Source: Tigriopus japonicus (Eukaryota > Arthropoda > Copepoda > Harpacticoida > Harpacticidae). From it: DNA of 64,000 nt. Position 1 is the first letter of the stretch. Each line of letters starts with the position of its first letter. Below are positions 1 through 11,575 of this stretch, in pieces. Position numbers and translations under genes: made by a program. Location: assembly GCA_010645155.1 (NCBI GenBank), contig CM021318.1, positions 11,297,796 to 11,361,795 of the forward strand, given 5' to 3'. The notes beneath the pieces are model-generated. The model worked only from the letters and a program-made list of their open reading frames with translations. It did not search any database and was not told the origin of the DNA.

Positions 1-1
1 C

Positions 2-871
2 GGAGATGAGTCACTCCCTAGTAATTATAGGCCCATTTCTCTGACTTCCAGTATTGCAAAGGTCTTTGAGAAGATCATGAAGTCCAAGCTTGTTGAGTAT
101 TTGGAAGCCCATGATATCATTCCCCCAGGGCAGCATGGGTTTCGAGCCCATTTTAGTACAGTCACCCAATTAGTTGACCACACCGAGCAGATCATTGAGG
201 GGCTTGAAAGTCACGAGTCAGTTGATGTAGTCTATCTTGACTTTGCCAAGGCCTTTGATAAGGTAGATCATGGTCTTTTGCTCGATCAACTCAAAGAGTT
301 TGGGATCCAGGGTAAGGTCCTGAATTGGAAAGGTAGTTTCATGAGTGGTAGGAAGCAAATAGTCAAGGTTGAAGGATCATTTAGTGGCATGTATGATGTC
401 AAGTAAGGTGTTCCAAAAGGTTCAATTTTAGGTCCGCTCCTGCTTATTCTCTTCATTGCTCCTCTCCAGAAGTTTAGAACAAAAGCCAGTATTTCTTCAT
501 ATGCTGATGATACAAAATTAGTTTGTGGAAGGAATGGTCAGGACTCCAAATGTTTAGTTGAGGACTTGGAGAAATTCTACTCTTGGGTTGGTCAGAGTAA
601 TATGGCATTGAACGGGATGAAATTCCGCACAATGACGTATGGGACGTCCAAATTAGATGTTCCACTCAAAGACAATGTAGGTTGTGATTTTGAGCAGGTC
701 TCATCCATGAGGGATTTAGGAGTTGTCATCCAAGATAATGGAAAGTTCGATGAGCATATCCAGTTGAAAGTGGGGAAGGCATTTCAAACATGTGGCTGGA
801 TCTACCGCACTTTCAAGTCCAGAGATAGCATTACGATGCTAACTCTGTACAAGTCGATTGTAACTACCTAA
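2..871 (+). mobile_element. LINE (non-LTR) reverse-transcriptase relic, with in-frame stop
   Basis: One reading frame runs from the window edge to 871 with a single stop (TAA, 404-406). It shows successive RT blocks: NYRPISLTSSIAKVFEKI at the start, QHGFRAHFSTVTQL, the catalytic-Asp block VDVVYLDFAKAFDKVDH, then after the stop GVPKGSILGPLLL, and the active site SYADDTKLV near 500. The frame ends in LYKSIVTT just where RTs of the CR1/jockey group normally continue, so the 3' part is lost or diverged. The 5' part (endonuclease) lies outside the window. It probably sits in the first intron of flotillin copy A, since that gene's first coding exon is not between it and 1459. The stop makes it inactive as read. 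Confidence 0.9.
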
Positions 872-1052
872 TTAGTAACTAACTGAATACTATTCCTGAC
901 CAACTCACTATTCAAGGATTGTACAGATCTGCCAACAGTAACTCATTGGCAGATCAAATTTCATATAAACGGTAATTTTATAAACTATATTAATCATTAA
1001 CTAACTCTCTTTACAGGGAACCCCATTACTTGTAGCGGTGTTAAAAAATCTG

Positions 1053-1076
1053 CCCCCCCCCCCAAAAAAAAAAAAA
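1053..1076. repeat. Homopolymer run C11-A13
   Basis: Eleven C followed by thirteen A. It is low-complexity sequence and prone to assembly error. Confidence 0.9.
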
Positions 1077-1458
1077 TGGAAAGCAATTTTAAAGTTTGAC
1101 ACGTTTAATTAGTCAATTTCAGACTTAACATGTTTTCTATATTCAAGTATTTCTCGTCATGAGCTTGAGTGCTAATAGGGAGTATTTACCATTATCTTCA
1201 CAGTGTGCATATGATTATGTGAAAATTCGCTTTTCATTCACGCAAAAATCGAAATTATTATTTAGTCATTACCATAACTGTATTGAAGCCAAGGTAACAC
1301 GAGATCTTATATTCTTGTGAGAAAGTAACTTACTAATGATATTTTTGGGAGCTTTAAAATACTTAAAGAATCGTATAGCACATGATTATAATCTTGCCTC
1401 TTTAACATCACCTAGTTGGCCTTGCATTGCCCATTCAGAATTTTCAACTCACTTGTAG

Positions 1459-3871
1459 GTCAAAATTAACAATGCCAACGAAGAAATGATGCGAAGTGCG
1501 GCTGAGCAATTTGGATCCAAAACCTCTGCTGAAATCAAAGAAATTGCAAAAGAAACTTTGGAGGGGCATCAGAGGGCAATTATGGGGGCCTTAACCGTCG
1601 AAGAGATCTACAAGGATCGAAAACAGTTTTCAGCTCGGGTGTTTGAAGTTGCTTCCACGGATTTGTTTAATCTTGGGATACAAATAATTTCCTATACAAT
1701 TAAGGATGTCAAAGACGATCATGGTTATCTTGAGGTAGACTTTTTTTCTCACTCTCAGAATCATGTCATTTTACCACCACATAACCACATGTCTTGAAAA
1801 ACCATCGATAGTCACTGGGACAAAGCAGAACGTCAGAGGTACAAAGAGATGCTCGCATTGGAGAGGCCGAGGCACGAATGGAGTCTGAAATTGCTGCAGC
1901 CAAGGCAGATGAACAAACCAGAGAAGCACAATTGTCTAACTTAACTGGTGTGGAATTAGCTAAACGAAATTTTGAGCTAAAAAAAGCCGCCTATGATACG
2001 GAGGTCAATGCAGCTAATGCTGAGGCTAATCTGGCATTTCAACTTCAAGTGAGTACACTTTCTGATTCTACTGTGAGGCCTTCACGGACCATATTTGGTA
2101 ATTCCAAAATTTCTTTGGATTGGACTTCCACGTGAACTCTTGCTTTTGTGTCTGTTCACGATTGTAATAGGAATATTCAGACTAAAGGAAGACAGGGCTT
2201 GTAACTCACTTAAATGCGAGGTTTTTAAAATGGTACAAAAAATTAAAATGATCTAATGAGCAAACGTTATTTTACAAAGTTTACTGTTAGACAAACTTGT
2301 TCGAAGCTCTGATTTAAATACTGAGCTCTGATTAATGTACACAGAGCCACCCACCCCTGTATACAAAGAAAGTAAGTGCCAAGAGCGAGCAACATGACAA
2401 AAATCTTTAAAAACCAATATGTCTCACTTCGAAATGCATCACTTTCTCCACAAGGTTTCAGCAAATACTACATCTCGCTCTTGAAGACCATTTTATTAAA
2501 CCTGCGGGATTTCCCAACATACCCTGTTTAATAAAAGTTCAAACATGGTAACCTACCTAACATTTGAAATAACATTGCTCAAACGAGATAAATCTTCATT
2601 TCGATTTTTTAGATACATCCGAAAATCGGACATCTCAACGAGTTACAAGCCCAGTCTACCTATAGCCTGGATACCCTATAATGGATGCATTTAGAAAATG
2701 ATTACGTTTCATTACAAATCGTTACAAATATACAAAGGCGTATACGACTTAATGTCTACCTTAGGTCAGTTGTAGAAGACATTTGGAATTCTAGTGGAAG
2801 CATACTGGAAGACGCAGGAGAAATAACCATGCTTGAGTATAATTAAACTACATAAGTTGCATTTTTAAAGACAATAACCCACCTGGTACTGAACTTATAC
2901 TGAAGCACAGTAAGTTCTATTGTATCTTCCAGTATGGTTCCATTAAACTTTCTTTACTTTCATATTAGCAATTGTCAAGGGCACCTAAAAGTATCGAAAG
3001 CAAATGAGATTGCAACCATGCTGGAGTCTCAATAGAGGTGTGTTTGCTTTGTTTGAAAATGCGTCTTACTTTCTGAGAGCATTTTTAAGCACATTTTGCT
3101 ATGCTTTTACTGGACACCTTGATGCCAATAAAAAGTTAAAAAAATATTTTAACAAGACTGTGAATTTTGGAGACATGCACAGTTGTGAGCAGAAACAGTA
3201 CATATTCCTTTAAAAATCTTTTTAGGCAGCCACAATGCAACAAAAGATCCAGGAACAAGCTTCACAAGTTCTGGTTGTTGAAAGAAAGCAGGCGATTCAA
3301 ATTTCCGAACAAGAAATTCTCCGCAAAGAGCGTGAACTAGATTCCCATGTACGGAAGCCTGCGGAAGCTGAGAAATTTCGTTTGGAGAAGATTGCCGAAG
3401 CCAATAAACAAAAAAAGATCTTGGAAGCTCAAGCCGAGGCTGAGGCATTAATTCTTCGTGGAGAGGCTGACGCCTTTGCTGTTGAAGCCAAGGCTAAAGC
3501 AGAGGCCGAGCAGATGGCCAAGAAAGCTGATGCTTGGAGTGAATATGGAGAGGCTGCCAAAATTGAGATGTTGATGGCGGTGCTTCCAAAAGTAGCCAGA
3601 GAAATATCTGGTCCTCTTTGCAGGTATCTCAAAAAAACGACAATCAACTATCGCATAAACCAGTCCTTAAATAAGGATTCTAAAAGTGCTCCAAAACACA
3701 TTTTGTCTTATTTTCAGAGCCAATAAAATCACTATGGTGTCAGATGGTTCCAGCGAAGTGGGAGCATCAAAGTTGACCGAAGAAGTCTTGACTATCATGA
3801 GCAAAATTCCAACTATGGTTAATGATATGACAGGTGTGGACATTGCCAGAACCATGAAAGGAGAATCCTAG
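1459..3871 (+). CDS. Flotillin-1 paralogue, copy A (5' exon outside window)
   Basis: Exons 1459-1734, 1812-2048, 3226-3623 and 3718-3871, all with AG/GT borders and matching phases, give 354 residues to a stop at 3869-3871. Flotillin-1 is a membrane microdomain (lipid-raft) scaffold that works on the cytoplasmic face in endocytosis and signalling. The SPFH part shows [20 protein letters not shown] and [13 protein letters not shown]; the second half is the alanine/glutamate-rich flotillin coiled coil ([33 protein letters not shown]) followed by [11 protein letters not shown] and a TGVDIAR tail. The missing N-terminal exon (about 76 codons, by comparison with copy B) must lie upstream of the window, beyond the LINE. 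Exon lengths of 276, 237 and 398 are identical to copy B at 11576-15717, so the two are a tandem duplication. There is no disabling mutation in the part seen. It is flotillin-1 rather than flotillin-2 by the EEISGPL/ANKIT-type C-terminus. Confidence 0.93.
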
Positions 3872-4809
3872 CAATGTAGTGCATCCCTGCTATAGGGGAG
3901 ATTTATTTCTGTTTTGTAAGACTGCTTCCACAATTAATAAGAAAAGCATGACTTGAATCAAATGTGACTAATGATGCGCAGTCATATTTTGTTACTTTCA
4001 AAAATATATCATGTATTTGCAGATTTCTTTAGTTAATAAATATGCGTTGAAAATATGTCGGCTCATCGCAAAATTTTAAATAGAAGAAAAAAAATTGTTT
4101 ATAAGTTCTGTTTGGTGTATGGTTAACGGTAAATGTAAGAGAATTGCCTTTCAGCAACAACCTTTGTTCTAAAATTGAGAGACTTTATGTTCTGAGTGTA
4201 TATTTTCATCCACCGCGAAATATTGTTTAATCAAGAGTTATTTTTTATATTTCGCGAATTGTTATCTCTAGTTATGGCTCAATTTATCCTACGTTCTTGC
4301 TTAAATTTGAAAAAATACATTAATGATGAAAAACAAAGAATCTCATTACTATGCGATGGAAACATTACACATAATTATTTTTATCTGACATGACAATTTC
4401 TTTACGATCAGATTTATTTAGGAGCGCTTCGGCACTTTTGTTTTACTATGGCTCGTTAAATAATCAAATCTAATCAAACAACAAATTTTTTTGCAAAAAA
4501 AAAGCAGCAAATTTTTACACAACCGTTTAATGAACGGATATTTCTCAGGTCCTGGATAAGCTTTTGCTTGTTTTCACCAGAAACTGGATACGAGAGAGAA
4601 AGATAATAAATTATGTTAATAGTTGGAAAGAGGAAGAGAAGGAGGAAGAGAAAACATGAGTCACACCTTTTTAATTGAATGCAAAGTGCTAAACCTTGTC
4701 TGAGAACGGACGATGTCAGAGGCTAAAATAATAGTCGACATTGATCGAGCAGGAAAGGGTTTTTTGTTAACTTTCGATCTGTTTTTTTCGGATTGCTGAG
4801 TCAATTATG
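3872..4809. other. AT-rich intergenic sequence after flotillin A
   Basis: It holds the likely flotillin A 3' UTR and poly(A) signal. I see no other gene in it. The short frames present have no recognisable domain. Confidence 0.6.
4035..4040 (+). promoter_or_regulatory. Candidate poly(A) signal for flotillin A
   Basis: AATAAA lies 164 bp after the flotillin A stop, in AT-rich sequence. This is position and motif only. Confidence 0.45.
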
Positions 4810-6675
4810 AGAGGAATTTAGGCAAACAAAACAATCTCTAAGTTGGCAAGGAGTGGTGTCGTATTTTTGCATGAGTAAGAGGTGAACTTTTTTGCAAACT
4901 GCCCTCGTGTTGGGGTTGGATCAGGGTTACTGAATTTATTCCATTCATTTGGAAAAGTATAGTCGGGCAATCTTTGCAGAAACTTTGATTTTGTCAGTGG
5001 AGTAATAGATCTCCATCCACCAAGCCGTGGATTGCTTTTCCATTTGTATTGATTGATACTTGTTGGGAGTTCATGATTGAAGGCATCTCTCATTAACTGA
5101 AGCACTTTTAAGGTACACAAGTCTGGAAGTTTCAACACGTTTGCTTTACTAAATAGTGCATCGGTATGAGACAACAACCACTTCGCATTATTTACCCATC
5201 TTATTGCTCGTTTCTGAAGTAGAGTTAAGGATCTCAATTTGGTACTCTGGCCGTAAAATTGAATGCCATACTCTAATACACTTTTGATCAGGGCATGATA
5301 AATTTGTTTTTTGACTGAGATTGGTATGGACTTGCGTACTCTATTTAAACTAAAAAGTGTTCTTCGAAGTTTGTTCGCGATGTACTCAATGTGAGAATGT
5401 CAATTCAATCTATTGTCTACTTGCATACCTAAAAACTTAATTGACTTTTCGTTTTAAGCAATTCCACCCACCTCTGTTATACAACGTTTGTTAATAACAA
5501 TATTAAAACTAAAAGAAGTATTAGTGTGATTTATCACCATGAATTTAGTTTTTTCAATGTTTAAAGTTAATTTGTTCATTTGAAGCCATTGGAAAATGTT
5601 TTGTAGCTGGGAGTTTGCGTTTTCCTCAAGTTTAGATGCTTCACTTTCAAAACACTGCAAAGTTGTGTCATCTGCAAACATTGTGGTTTTAAAATTGCTA
5701 TGACGTGGCATGTCATTTATATATAATAGGAAAAATAGTGGTCCAAGAATATTTCCTTGAGGGACTCCACATTCTATTTTCAGTTGTTCTGACCTAACCC
5801 CTTTACTTTCACGAATTGAGATCTTCCAGAGAGGTAATTTTCAAACCACATGAGAGACCCATTACGAAAACCGTAAAATGCTAGTTTTTGAGTTAAACCA
5901 TCATGGTCAACGCAATCAAAAGCTTTTTTTAGATCGAGAAAAATTGCAATTGCTTATTTGCTGTCTTGCTTTTCAAACACGTTTTGAAGGAAATTTTGCA
6001 CAGCGCATTGTGTTATGTTTCTTTCTAAAGCCGTATTGTTCGGGACAAATTAAGTGCTCTTGGTCTAAAAGGTGACTGATTTGTTGATGGACTACCTTTT
6101 CTAAGACTTTTGAGAAACTTGGCAAGATGCTGATTGGTCGGTAGTTTTCAACATGCACTTTTTCACCTGTTTTGAAAAGTGGGATAACCTTAGCAATTTT
6201 CCACTTCTCAGGAATAAATCCAGTCACAATCTAGTCAGTGGTACTATTAGGGCTGATGCTATTCCTTTTAGGATTCGATTTGACACACCATCAATTCCAG
6301 CACTATTTTTCAGTTTGAGACTATCTATGGCCGCTTTGATGTCTTGGCATCAACCCATTTAAAATAAAAGTTTCGTTGCTTTTGTTTCCCTAATCCGGTC
6401 GTAATTCGTGGTATTTTAAGGAAAGTTACTGTTTAATGATTTCCCTATGGAAGTGAAATATTCATTAAAAGTATTGGCCACCTCTTTCGTCTCCGATATA
6501 GTTCCTTGCATATCACTTGATTTGAGCTTAATTGAAGGGCTTGGTTGAGGTTTGAGAGTGTTCCCCATAAGTTCATTTGCTCCGTCCCAAAGTTTCTTAA
6601 TGTTGTTTCGATTCTCACTGAAATATTTCTCCCAGTGCAACCTTTTTGCCAAGTGGAAGTGAGGATATGTGATGT
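4810..6675 (-). mobile_element. Degenerate jockey-type LINE, reversed, with frameshifts
   Basis: Reading the minus strand downward: KKLWDGANELMG and NTFNEYFTSIGK (linker before RT, near 6600-6420); FIPEKWKIAKVIPLFKTGEK and NYRPISILPSFSKVLEKV (near 6220-6110); LDLKKAFDCVDHDGL (near 5930); MWFENYLSGRSQF (near 5850); VPQGNILGPLFFLLYINDM (near 5790-5710); the active site FADD (near 5670); and a C-terminal LQKRAIRWVNNAKWL domain ending at 4818. These fall in at least three frames with stops between, so the element is dead. It belongs to another LINE group than the relic at 2-871 (FADD instead of YADD and a different linker). Confidence 0.88.
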
Positions 6676-6704
6676 GGTCAGGGATGGGGAGTAATTGTAA
6701 TTAC

Positions 6705-7952
6705 TAGGGACGGGCAGAAAGTGCAAATAATCTTACCCTTTTAGTTACCAAAAGTTGCAAAAAAATGTGCCCAAAAGTGCAGAAAAATGTTGAAAGTGCA
6801 AATAAATGTCGAAAAAGAGCAAATAAATGTCGAAAAAAGAGCAAATAAATGTCAAAAAAGTGCAAATAAATGTCAAAAAGAGCAAATTCCTTGCATTTGG
6901 AATTAAAACGTTTTTCATGGAGTACCCACGGCTCCTAATTGAGCGGGAGAAGTCATTTACAAGTTCTAAAGACATTTGAGACTAGTTTGAGGTGAAGAGA
7001 CAATGCTGCACAAGTAATAGAGTTCTATTAATTAGGTCACTAGCAAAAAGGATGTAAAGTCATGAAAAATACTCTAATCAACAATCTTCTGATTTTTTCA
7101 TTCCTAAGATGGTCTCGTGGATGTATGTACCTCAAATATTGTCGAAATATATTTAGCAATTGTTTAATATGGCTCTACATCACTCCGTTTTCGTCCTTCA
7201 AGTTGTTCAAAAATAGACATTGAAAATTGAACAGAAAAATACCCATGTGTGCCTAACAATTGCATCAATGAAAATAGTCATAAATGTGTTTTAAGCATGT
7301 TTTTAGTGACATAACTTCAATATTTGGCCCATGGCCTAATTACCAGAACTCAATTTCAAATGTGGCATTCATTGTCTCATCACATCAAAACTGTTCTCAA
7401 TTACTTTTGGAACTTAAAAGTAATATCTCCAAGTCAATTAAACAATGTGTACTGCTACATTGATGTATCCTTGGCTTGATGATTTTAAGTTTATAACGGC
7501 CTTTTTTTAGAAATAGCGATCTTTGAAGGCAGCAAACCTAATTCTGCAATCTACATTGTTTGTAGATCCTTCTATTACCATAACATGAGTTTCTTTAGGT
7601 TTGCTATTTGTTGGTTGCATGCAATGAGATTCTTTTGTCTAGTCTTTAGTTTAGTAAACAGGATGTTATACTTAAAGCCAAGATGGTGAACAAAGTGTGA
7701 GGTTTGCATCTGAAATGCACATATTTCTTCAAGGTGCTTAGAATGGTTGATTGCAAATGCAAGCTTTTTCGACTAGTTCAAAATTTGATCTTGAAACAAA
7801 AATTCTTTCAAAAGCCACAACATTTTTTAAAAAAATTGTCAATTTTGGCCAAAAACGTAAATAAAAAGTGTAAATAAAGGTGAAAAGTGCAAAAGTGCAG
7901 AAAAATGGGTCTATGTTACCAAAAATCTTTTTACACTATCTGCCCGTCCCTA
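6705..7952. mobile_element. Non-autonomous hAT element, 1248 bp, with GTGCAAATAAA arrays
   Basis: The ends are inverted: TAGGGACGGGCAGA at 6705 and TCTGCCCGTCCCTA ending 7952. An exact 8-bp target duplication GTAATTAC flanks it (6697-6704 and 7953-7960), the size made by hAT transposases. Inside the left end is an array of GTGCAAATAAATGTC-type units (about 6750-6890), with related units in inverted order near the right end (about 7855-7910). There is no transposase frame. A second right end of this family is at 49528. Confidence 0.9.
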
Positions 7953-8270
7953 GTAATTACAATTAGTCATTTAGCTTCAAATTATGACTTGTTTACCCCG
8001 CGAGGTGTCATTTTGATCACTTGAGGGTGTGACGGCTTTGCCTTCATCAAATAGATTTTACGTATTTGAATGAAATGAAACAATTGTAATCAGTAGTATA
8101 TGCATTCACTCGATTTTGGATGCCCCTAATCAATCAAGTAAATCATGCATAACCCCTAATTTCCGGCTCAGGGTGTAATGACCCACAGGTGGCCTGATTT
8201 TGGAAAAAAGCAGGTGGACAACAAATTTGAACAAAGAAAAGAAGACAAAAGTTTAAATTGCACAGCTCAA

Positions 8271-8420
8271 NNNNNNNNNNNNNNNNNNNNNNNNNNNNNN
8301 NNNNNNNNNNNNNNNNNNNNNNNNNNNNNNNNNNNNNNNNNNNNNNNNNNNNNNNNNNNNNNNNNNNNNNNNNNNNNNNNNNNNNNNNNNNNNNNNNNNN
8401 NNNNNNNNNNNNNNNNNNNN
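8271..8420. other. Assembly gap (150 N)
   Basis: Run of N. Any frame crossing it is meaningless. Confidence 1.
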
Positions 8421-8435
8421 ATCAAATCAGTGTAA

Positions 8436-8790
8436 CAATTTTTTTGGAGAAACTAATTATAATTGAAATAATTACATTTTTGGCAAAGTAATTTTAATTG
8501 AAATTAATTACATTTTTGGCCAAGTAATTTTAATTGAAATAATAACATTTTTGGCCAAGTAATTTTAATTGAAATTAATTACATTTTTGGCCAAGTAATT
8601 TTAATTGAAATTGATTACATTTTTGGCCAAGTAATTTTAATTGAAATTAATTACATTTTTGGCCAAGTAATTGTAATTGAAATTCATTACATTTTGGCCA
8701 AGTAATTGTAATTGAAATTCATTACATTTTTGGCCAAGTAATTGTAATTGAAATTCATTACATTTTTGGCCAAGTAATTGTAATTGAAAT
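8436..8790. repeat. AT-rich minisatellite, about 36-bp unit, about 10 copies
   Basis: Ten head-to-tail units of about 36 bp each read TAATTTTAATTGAAATTAAT then TACATTTTTGGCCAAG, with few changes. The first units have TTTTAATTG and the later ones TTGTAATTG, so the array grew by local duplication. The units are themselves nearly palindromic (TAATTGAAATTAATTA). It starts just after the assembly gap, so the true length is unknown. The sequence resumes after the inserted inverted-repeat element at 8791-9055. Confidence 0.93.
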
Positions 8791-9055
8791 GGATGAGTGT
8801 AATCGAACAAATTCAGCTGTGGATTCTGGGGCCAAAATGACTAGGGATTGGCCAAAACTACGTTCAGACATTTCATATTTTTAATTTGTTCCGTGAGGAA
8901 AAACTTCTTATTTGAATTGATTGTCAAAATGAAGGAAACGAGTTGGGCTCACGAATTTTGATTGAATTTTATGGAGGGTTAGTCTTGACTCCGACGCATC
9001 CCTAGCCATTTTGGCCCCAGAATCCCCAGCTGAATTCGTTCGATTACACTCATCC
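8791..9055. mobile_element. Inverted-repeat element (MITE-like), 265 bp, inside the minisatellite
   Basis: About 58-bp terminal inverted repeats: GGATGAGTGTAATCGAAC starts the left end and its reverse complement ends the right. The match continues inward through GGGGCCAAAATG and CTAGGGAT with few mismatches. It interrupts the AT-rich array, which continues on both sides (GAAAT left, ATTAATTAC right), so it inserted after the array formed. The only possible target duplication is AT, so the superfamily is unclear. A diverged relative is at 53844-54055. Confidence 0.85.
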
Positions 9056-9770
9056 ATTAATTACATTTTTGGCTAAATAATTGACTAACTTTCAATTACA
9101 AATTACCAATTACTTTTCAAAATCTTACTTCCTCAAATTAACCATAAAACCAATTTATCGGTTTTTACTTGCAAAACAATGATTTTGTCATCAATTTGCA
9201 GTCAATGTGATGCCACAAACAGGTAGCTTTCGTTGCAATACACACCCAAGCTTTGATGTTTAAATACTTTAAAACTACAAGAGCTTTTGACCGTAATTTT
9301 TGTGTCAGGATTTAGGGCTTTTCACAACTTAGGGCAGACAAATGAGGTGCAAAAACCAAGTTTTAAAATATCGTTACACTTGATATGTATGTACAAATTT
9401 CGTGTTTTCTGAAAAAGAAAAATATGCCTTGTGATTGATGGTAAAATATTTTTGATATTTAAGCCCGTTCATAAGCTTTTGGTTTTTGTGAATCACTCTT
9501 TCATATTAACCTTTCAGGCATTATAAGTTGCCAGATGGTGCATTTCTACGTAAAAATGGCAGATCTGTAAATTTTTCATTGTTTTGAAAAAGCAAAACGA
9601 TGAAAGAGACAAAATAATTGTAATTGACATGTAATTATTATGTAATTAACATGTAATTGTAATTGAAGTCAATTACATTTTCGGATAATGTAATTGTAAT
9701 TAATTACATTTTTTGATGAAGTAATTGTAATTGTAATTAATTACATTTTCAAGCAATTGACCCAACTCTG
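9056..9770. repeat. Rest of TAATTAC-rich repeat region
   Basis: Scattered GTAATTGTAATTAATTACATTTT blocks occur at 9056-9130 and 9610-9755 around ordinary AT-rich sequence. The right border CAATTGACCCAACTCTG (ends 9770) resembles a hAT end in inverse, pairing loosely with CAGGGATGGGGAGTAATTG at 6679. I find no matching 8-bp duplication, so the outer element is not proven. Confidence 0.5.
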
Positions 9771-10850
9771 GTTAAAGCTATGCATTTGTTAACTTCAGAT
9801 CCATTCTCAATTGTGCGGGAGATATTGTTATGTAGCTTCTCAGTCTGGGAGCAAAGGGCTTCATTATTCTTTAAAATTAATGGCAGACAAAGGAGCGCTA
9901 ACTTGCGCTGCAACTTTGTTCTGAAGTGATGTTTACCATCAAGCAACTTTTTAGTTCGTCTTTTGGCAATTTGGTTCAAATTCACGGCAGAGGCGCATCG
10001 TTTTTGGGTCGTTTGGGGAAACGTTTCAGCTGAAGTTCGCATCCTGTGGTGCGAGGTTCTTGCTCATACACACCCTCATCAGCCGAGGCGAGGCTTGGGA
10101 GTTTTAGACGGAAAGCGCAACAGGGCGTTCGTTCATGCATCAACTCTTCAGCGTTTTCTCCATTCTCCAGAGTCTCCATATCTTGCGCTTTTTGGGTCTA
10201 ATTTTTTTACTATATGTCGTAAATTGGTCTTTTTTTAATATTGGCGCTTTTCCCCTTCATCCATCTGCAGTAGTGATGTGTTTCGAACTAGGAGTGCTGC
10301 CATCTATGACTCGGGAGTTTATCACTGTTAAAAGAGGCGCAGCCTGATTAACCTACAAAGTTTCAAAATCGTTCTCGCACTTTCCACGTCTCCATTGCCG
10401 AGATTTGGGACTTAAATTTGGCCTTATTTAGGCCAGAAAACAGCAATTTCCATAAGCGCAGCTTTTGCCAAACAATTTTGCAACTTTAGGGCTTAAAAAC
10501 AGCAACCTTATCAGAGCTTTACATATTAAAATGTGCTCTATTCAATTTAACACATATCATGAACCACAGAACAAAAAATACATTTATTTGCAACTAAAAT
10601 TCCGCATGTAAGAGACACTTATTGCATGTAAATATGACCACTTGCCCATTATATTGCCTATTTCATCCAATCTTGTGATTTTTAAGGATTATTTAGCAAT
10701 TGCAGTAGCCTTTAATACTTTGAAAACGTTAAATTTGGAGTATTGCACCTTTCCTTGCGCTTTCTCATGTGTCGCTAAAAATCTTTTTTGCGTTTTTGTC
10801 TTGAAACTTTGTCTTGCGCTTATGGCGAATTTTCTTTTTCGATCTGGAGG
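9771..10850. other. Intergenic sequence, no gene recognised
   Basis: A minus-strand frame of 97 codons (9749-10042) shows no recognisable domain. A TAGTGATGTG at 10274 resembles a hAT left end, but no partner end was found. Confidence 0.45.
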
Positions 10851-11063
10851 TAGGGATGGGTGACACCGGCATTTTTGACATCGACACCGACACCGGCCAA
10901 ATTGTGACAGTCGACACCAACACCGTCTGTAAATGTGTTTATGTAGCAAATTTTTTGTATTTTTGAAACCAATCACGAAACCTTGTAGGTGACACCGAAA
11001 GTGGGAAAAGCTAGTGTCGGTGTCGACACCTCGGCACCGACACCGGCTTCTCGCCCACCCTCA
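10851..11063. mobile_element. Short hAT MITE built of GACACCG motifs, 213 bp
   Basis: It starts TAGGGATGGGTGACACCGG and ends ACACCGGCTTCTCGCCCACC followed by CTCA (imperfect inverse). The flanks TCTGGAGG (10843-10850) and TCTGGAAG (11064-11071) match at 7 of 8 bases. The body is largely GACACCGACACCGG and GTGTCGGTGTCGAC words. A larger relative is at 41908-43401. Confidence 0.78.
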
Positions 11064-11575
11064 TCTGGAAGCACTGTTAACTCAGGTGCATAGGAAAGCG
11101 CCCAAGAGACCAGCGCGGGCGGGAACACGTATGGAGAAGAACTCGAAGCGAACTAGGCGCGTCGGAAATATACATGCAAGCTCGCCGCGAGTCGGGAGTA
11201 CTTGAAATTATGGGCCGATGGGGTTGAACCTTAACAAATGTAGAACATCATCACACTCTGTGCCCGGGAGGGACTACACTGATGACTGGTGAGTCCGCGT
11301 TTGGATTCAACGAGAAGTATGCCTGCACATTTTTCCCTATGTTGTAAGTAGAGGCGTAGAAGTAGGCTCTGGGCTCAGTGTCGCACTAGTAGCGAGCGAT
11401 GCCCAGCCACAGGATTGATTTCCAAACAGGATTCACTAGAAGAGGTACTAGTCAACTCGATGAATGCACGCACGCCAATCAAGACTTTCAGTTGGAATCT
11501 AATACATAAACTGCTACAAACACAAAGCGAACGAGGGAAACCAGAAGATAACGACGTTTCGATTGCGAATGCGAC
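11064..11575. other. Upstream region of flotillin B
   Basis: More GC-rich than its surroundings (for example around 11100-11200). It probably holds the promoter and 5' UTR. No TATA box or coding exon could be supported. Confidence 0.4.

Noticed and set aside
4818..6227. Domesticated reverse transcriptase
   Set aside because: The RT blocks fall in several frames with stops between, so it is an ordinary decayed LINE.
8436..8790. CRISPR-like regular repeats
   Set aside because: The units are contiguous with no unique spacers and the context is animal DNA; it is a minisatellite.
10274..10360. Another hAT left end (TAGTGATGTG)
   Set aside because: No opposite end or 8-bp duplication (ATCTGCAG) found within the window.
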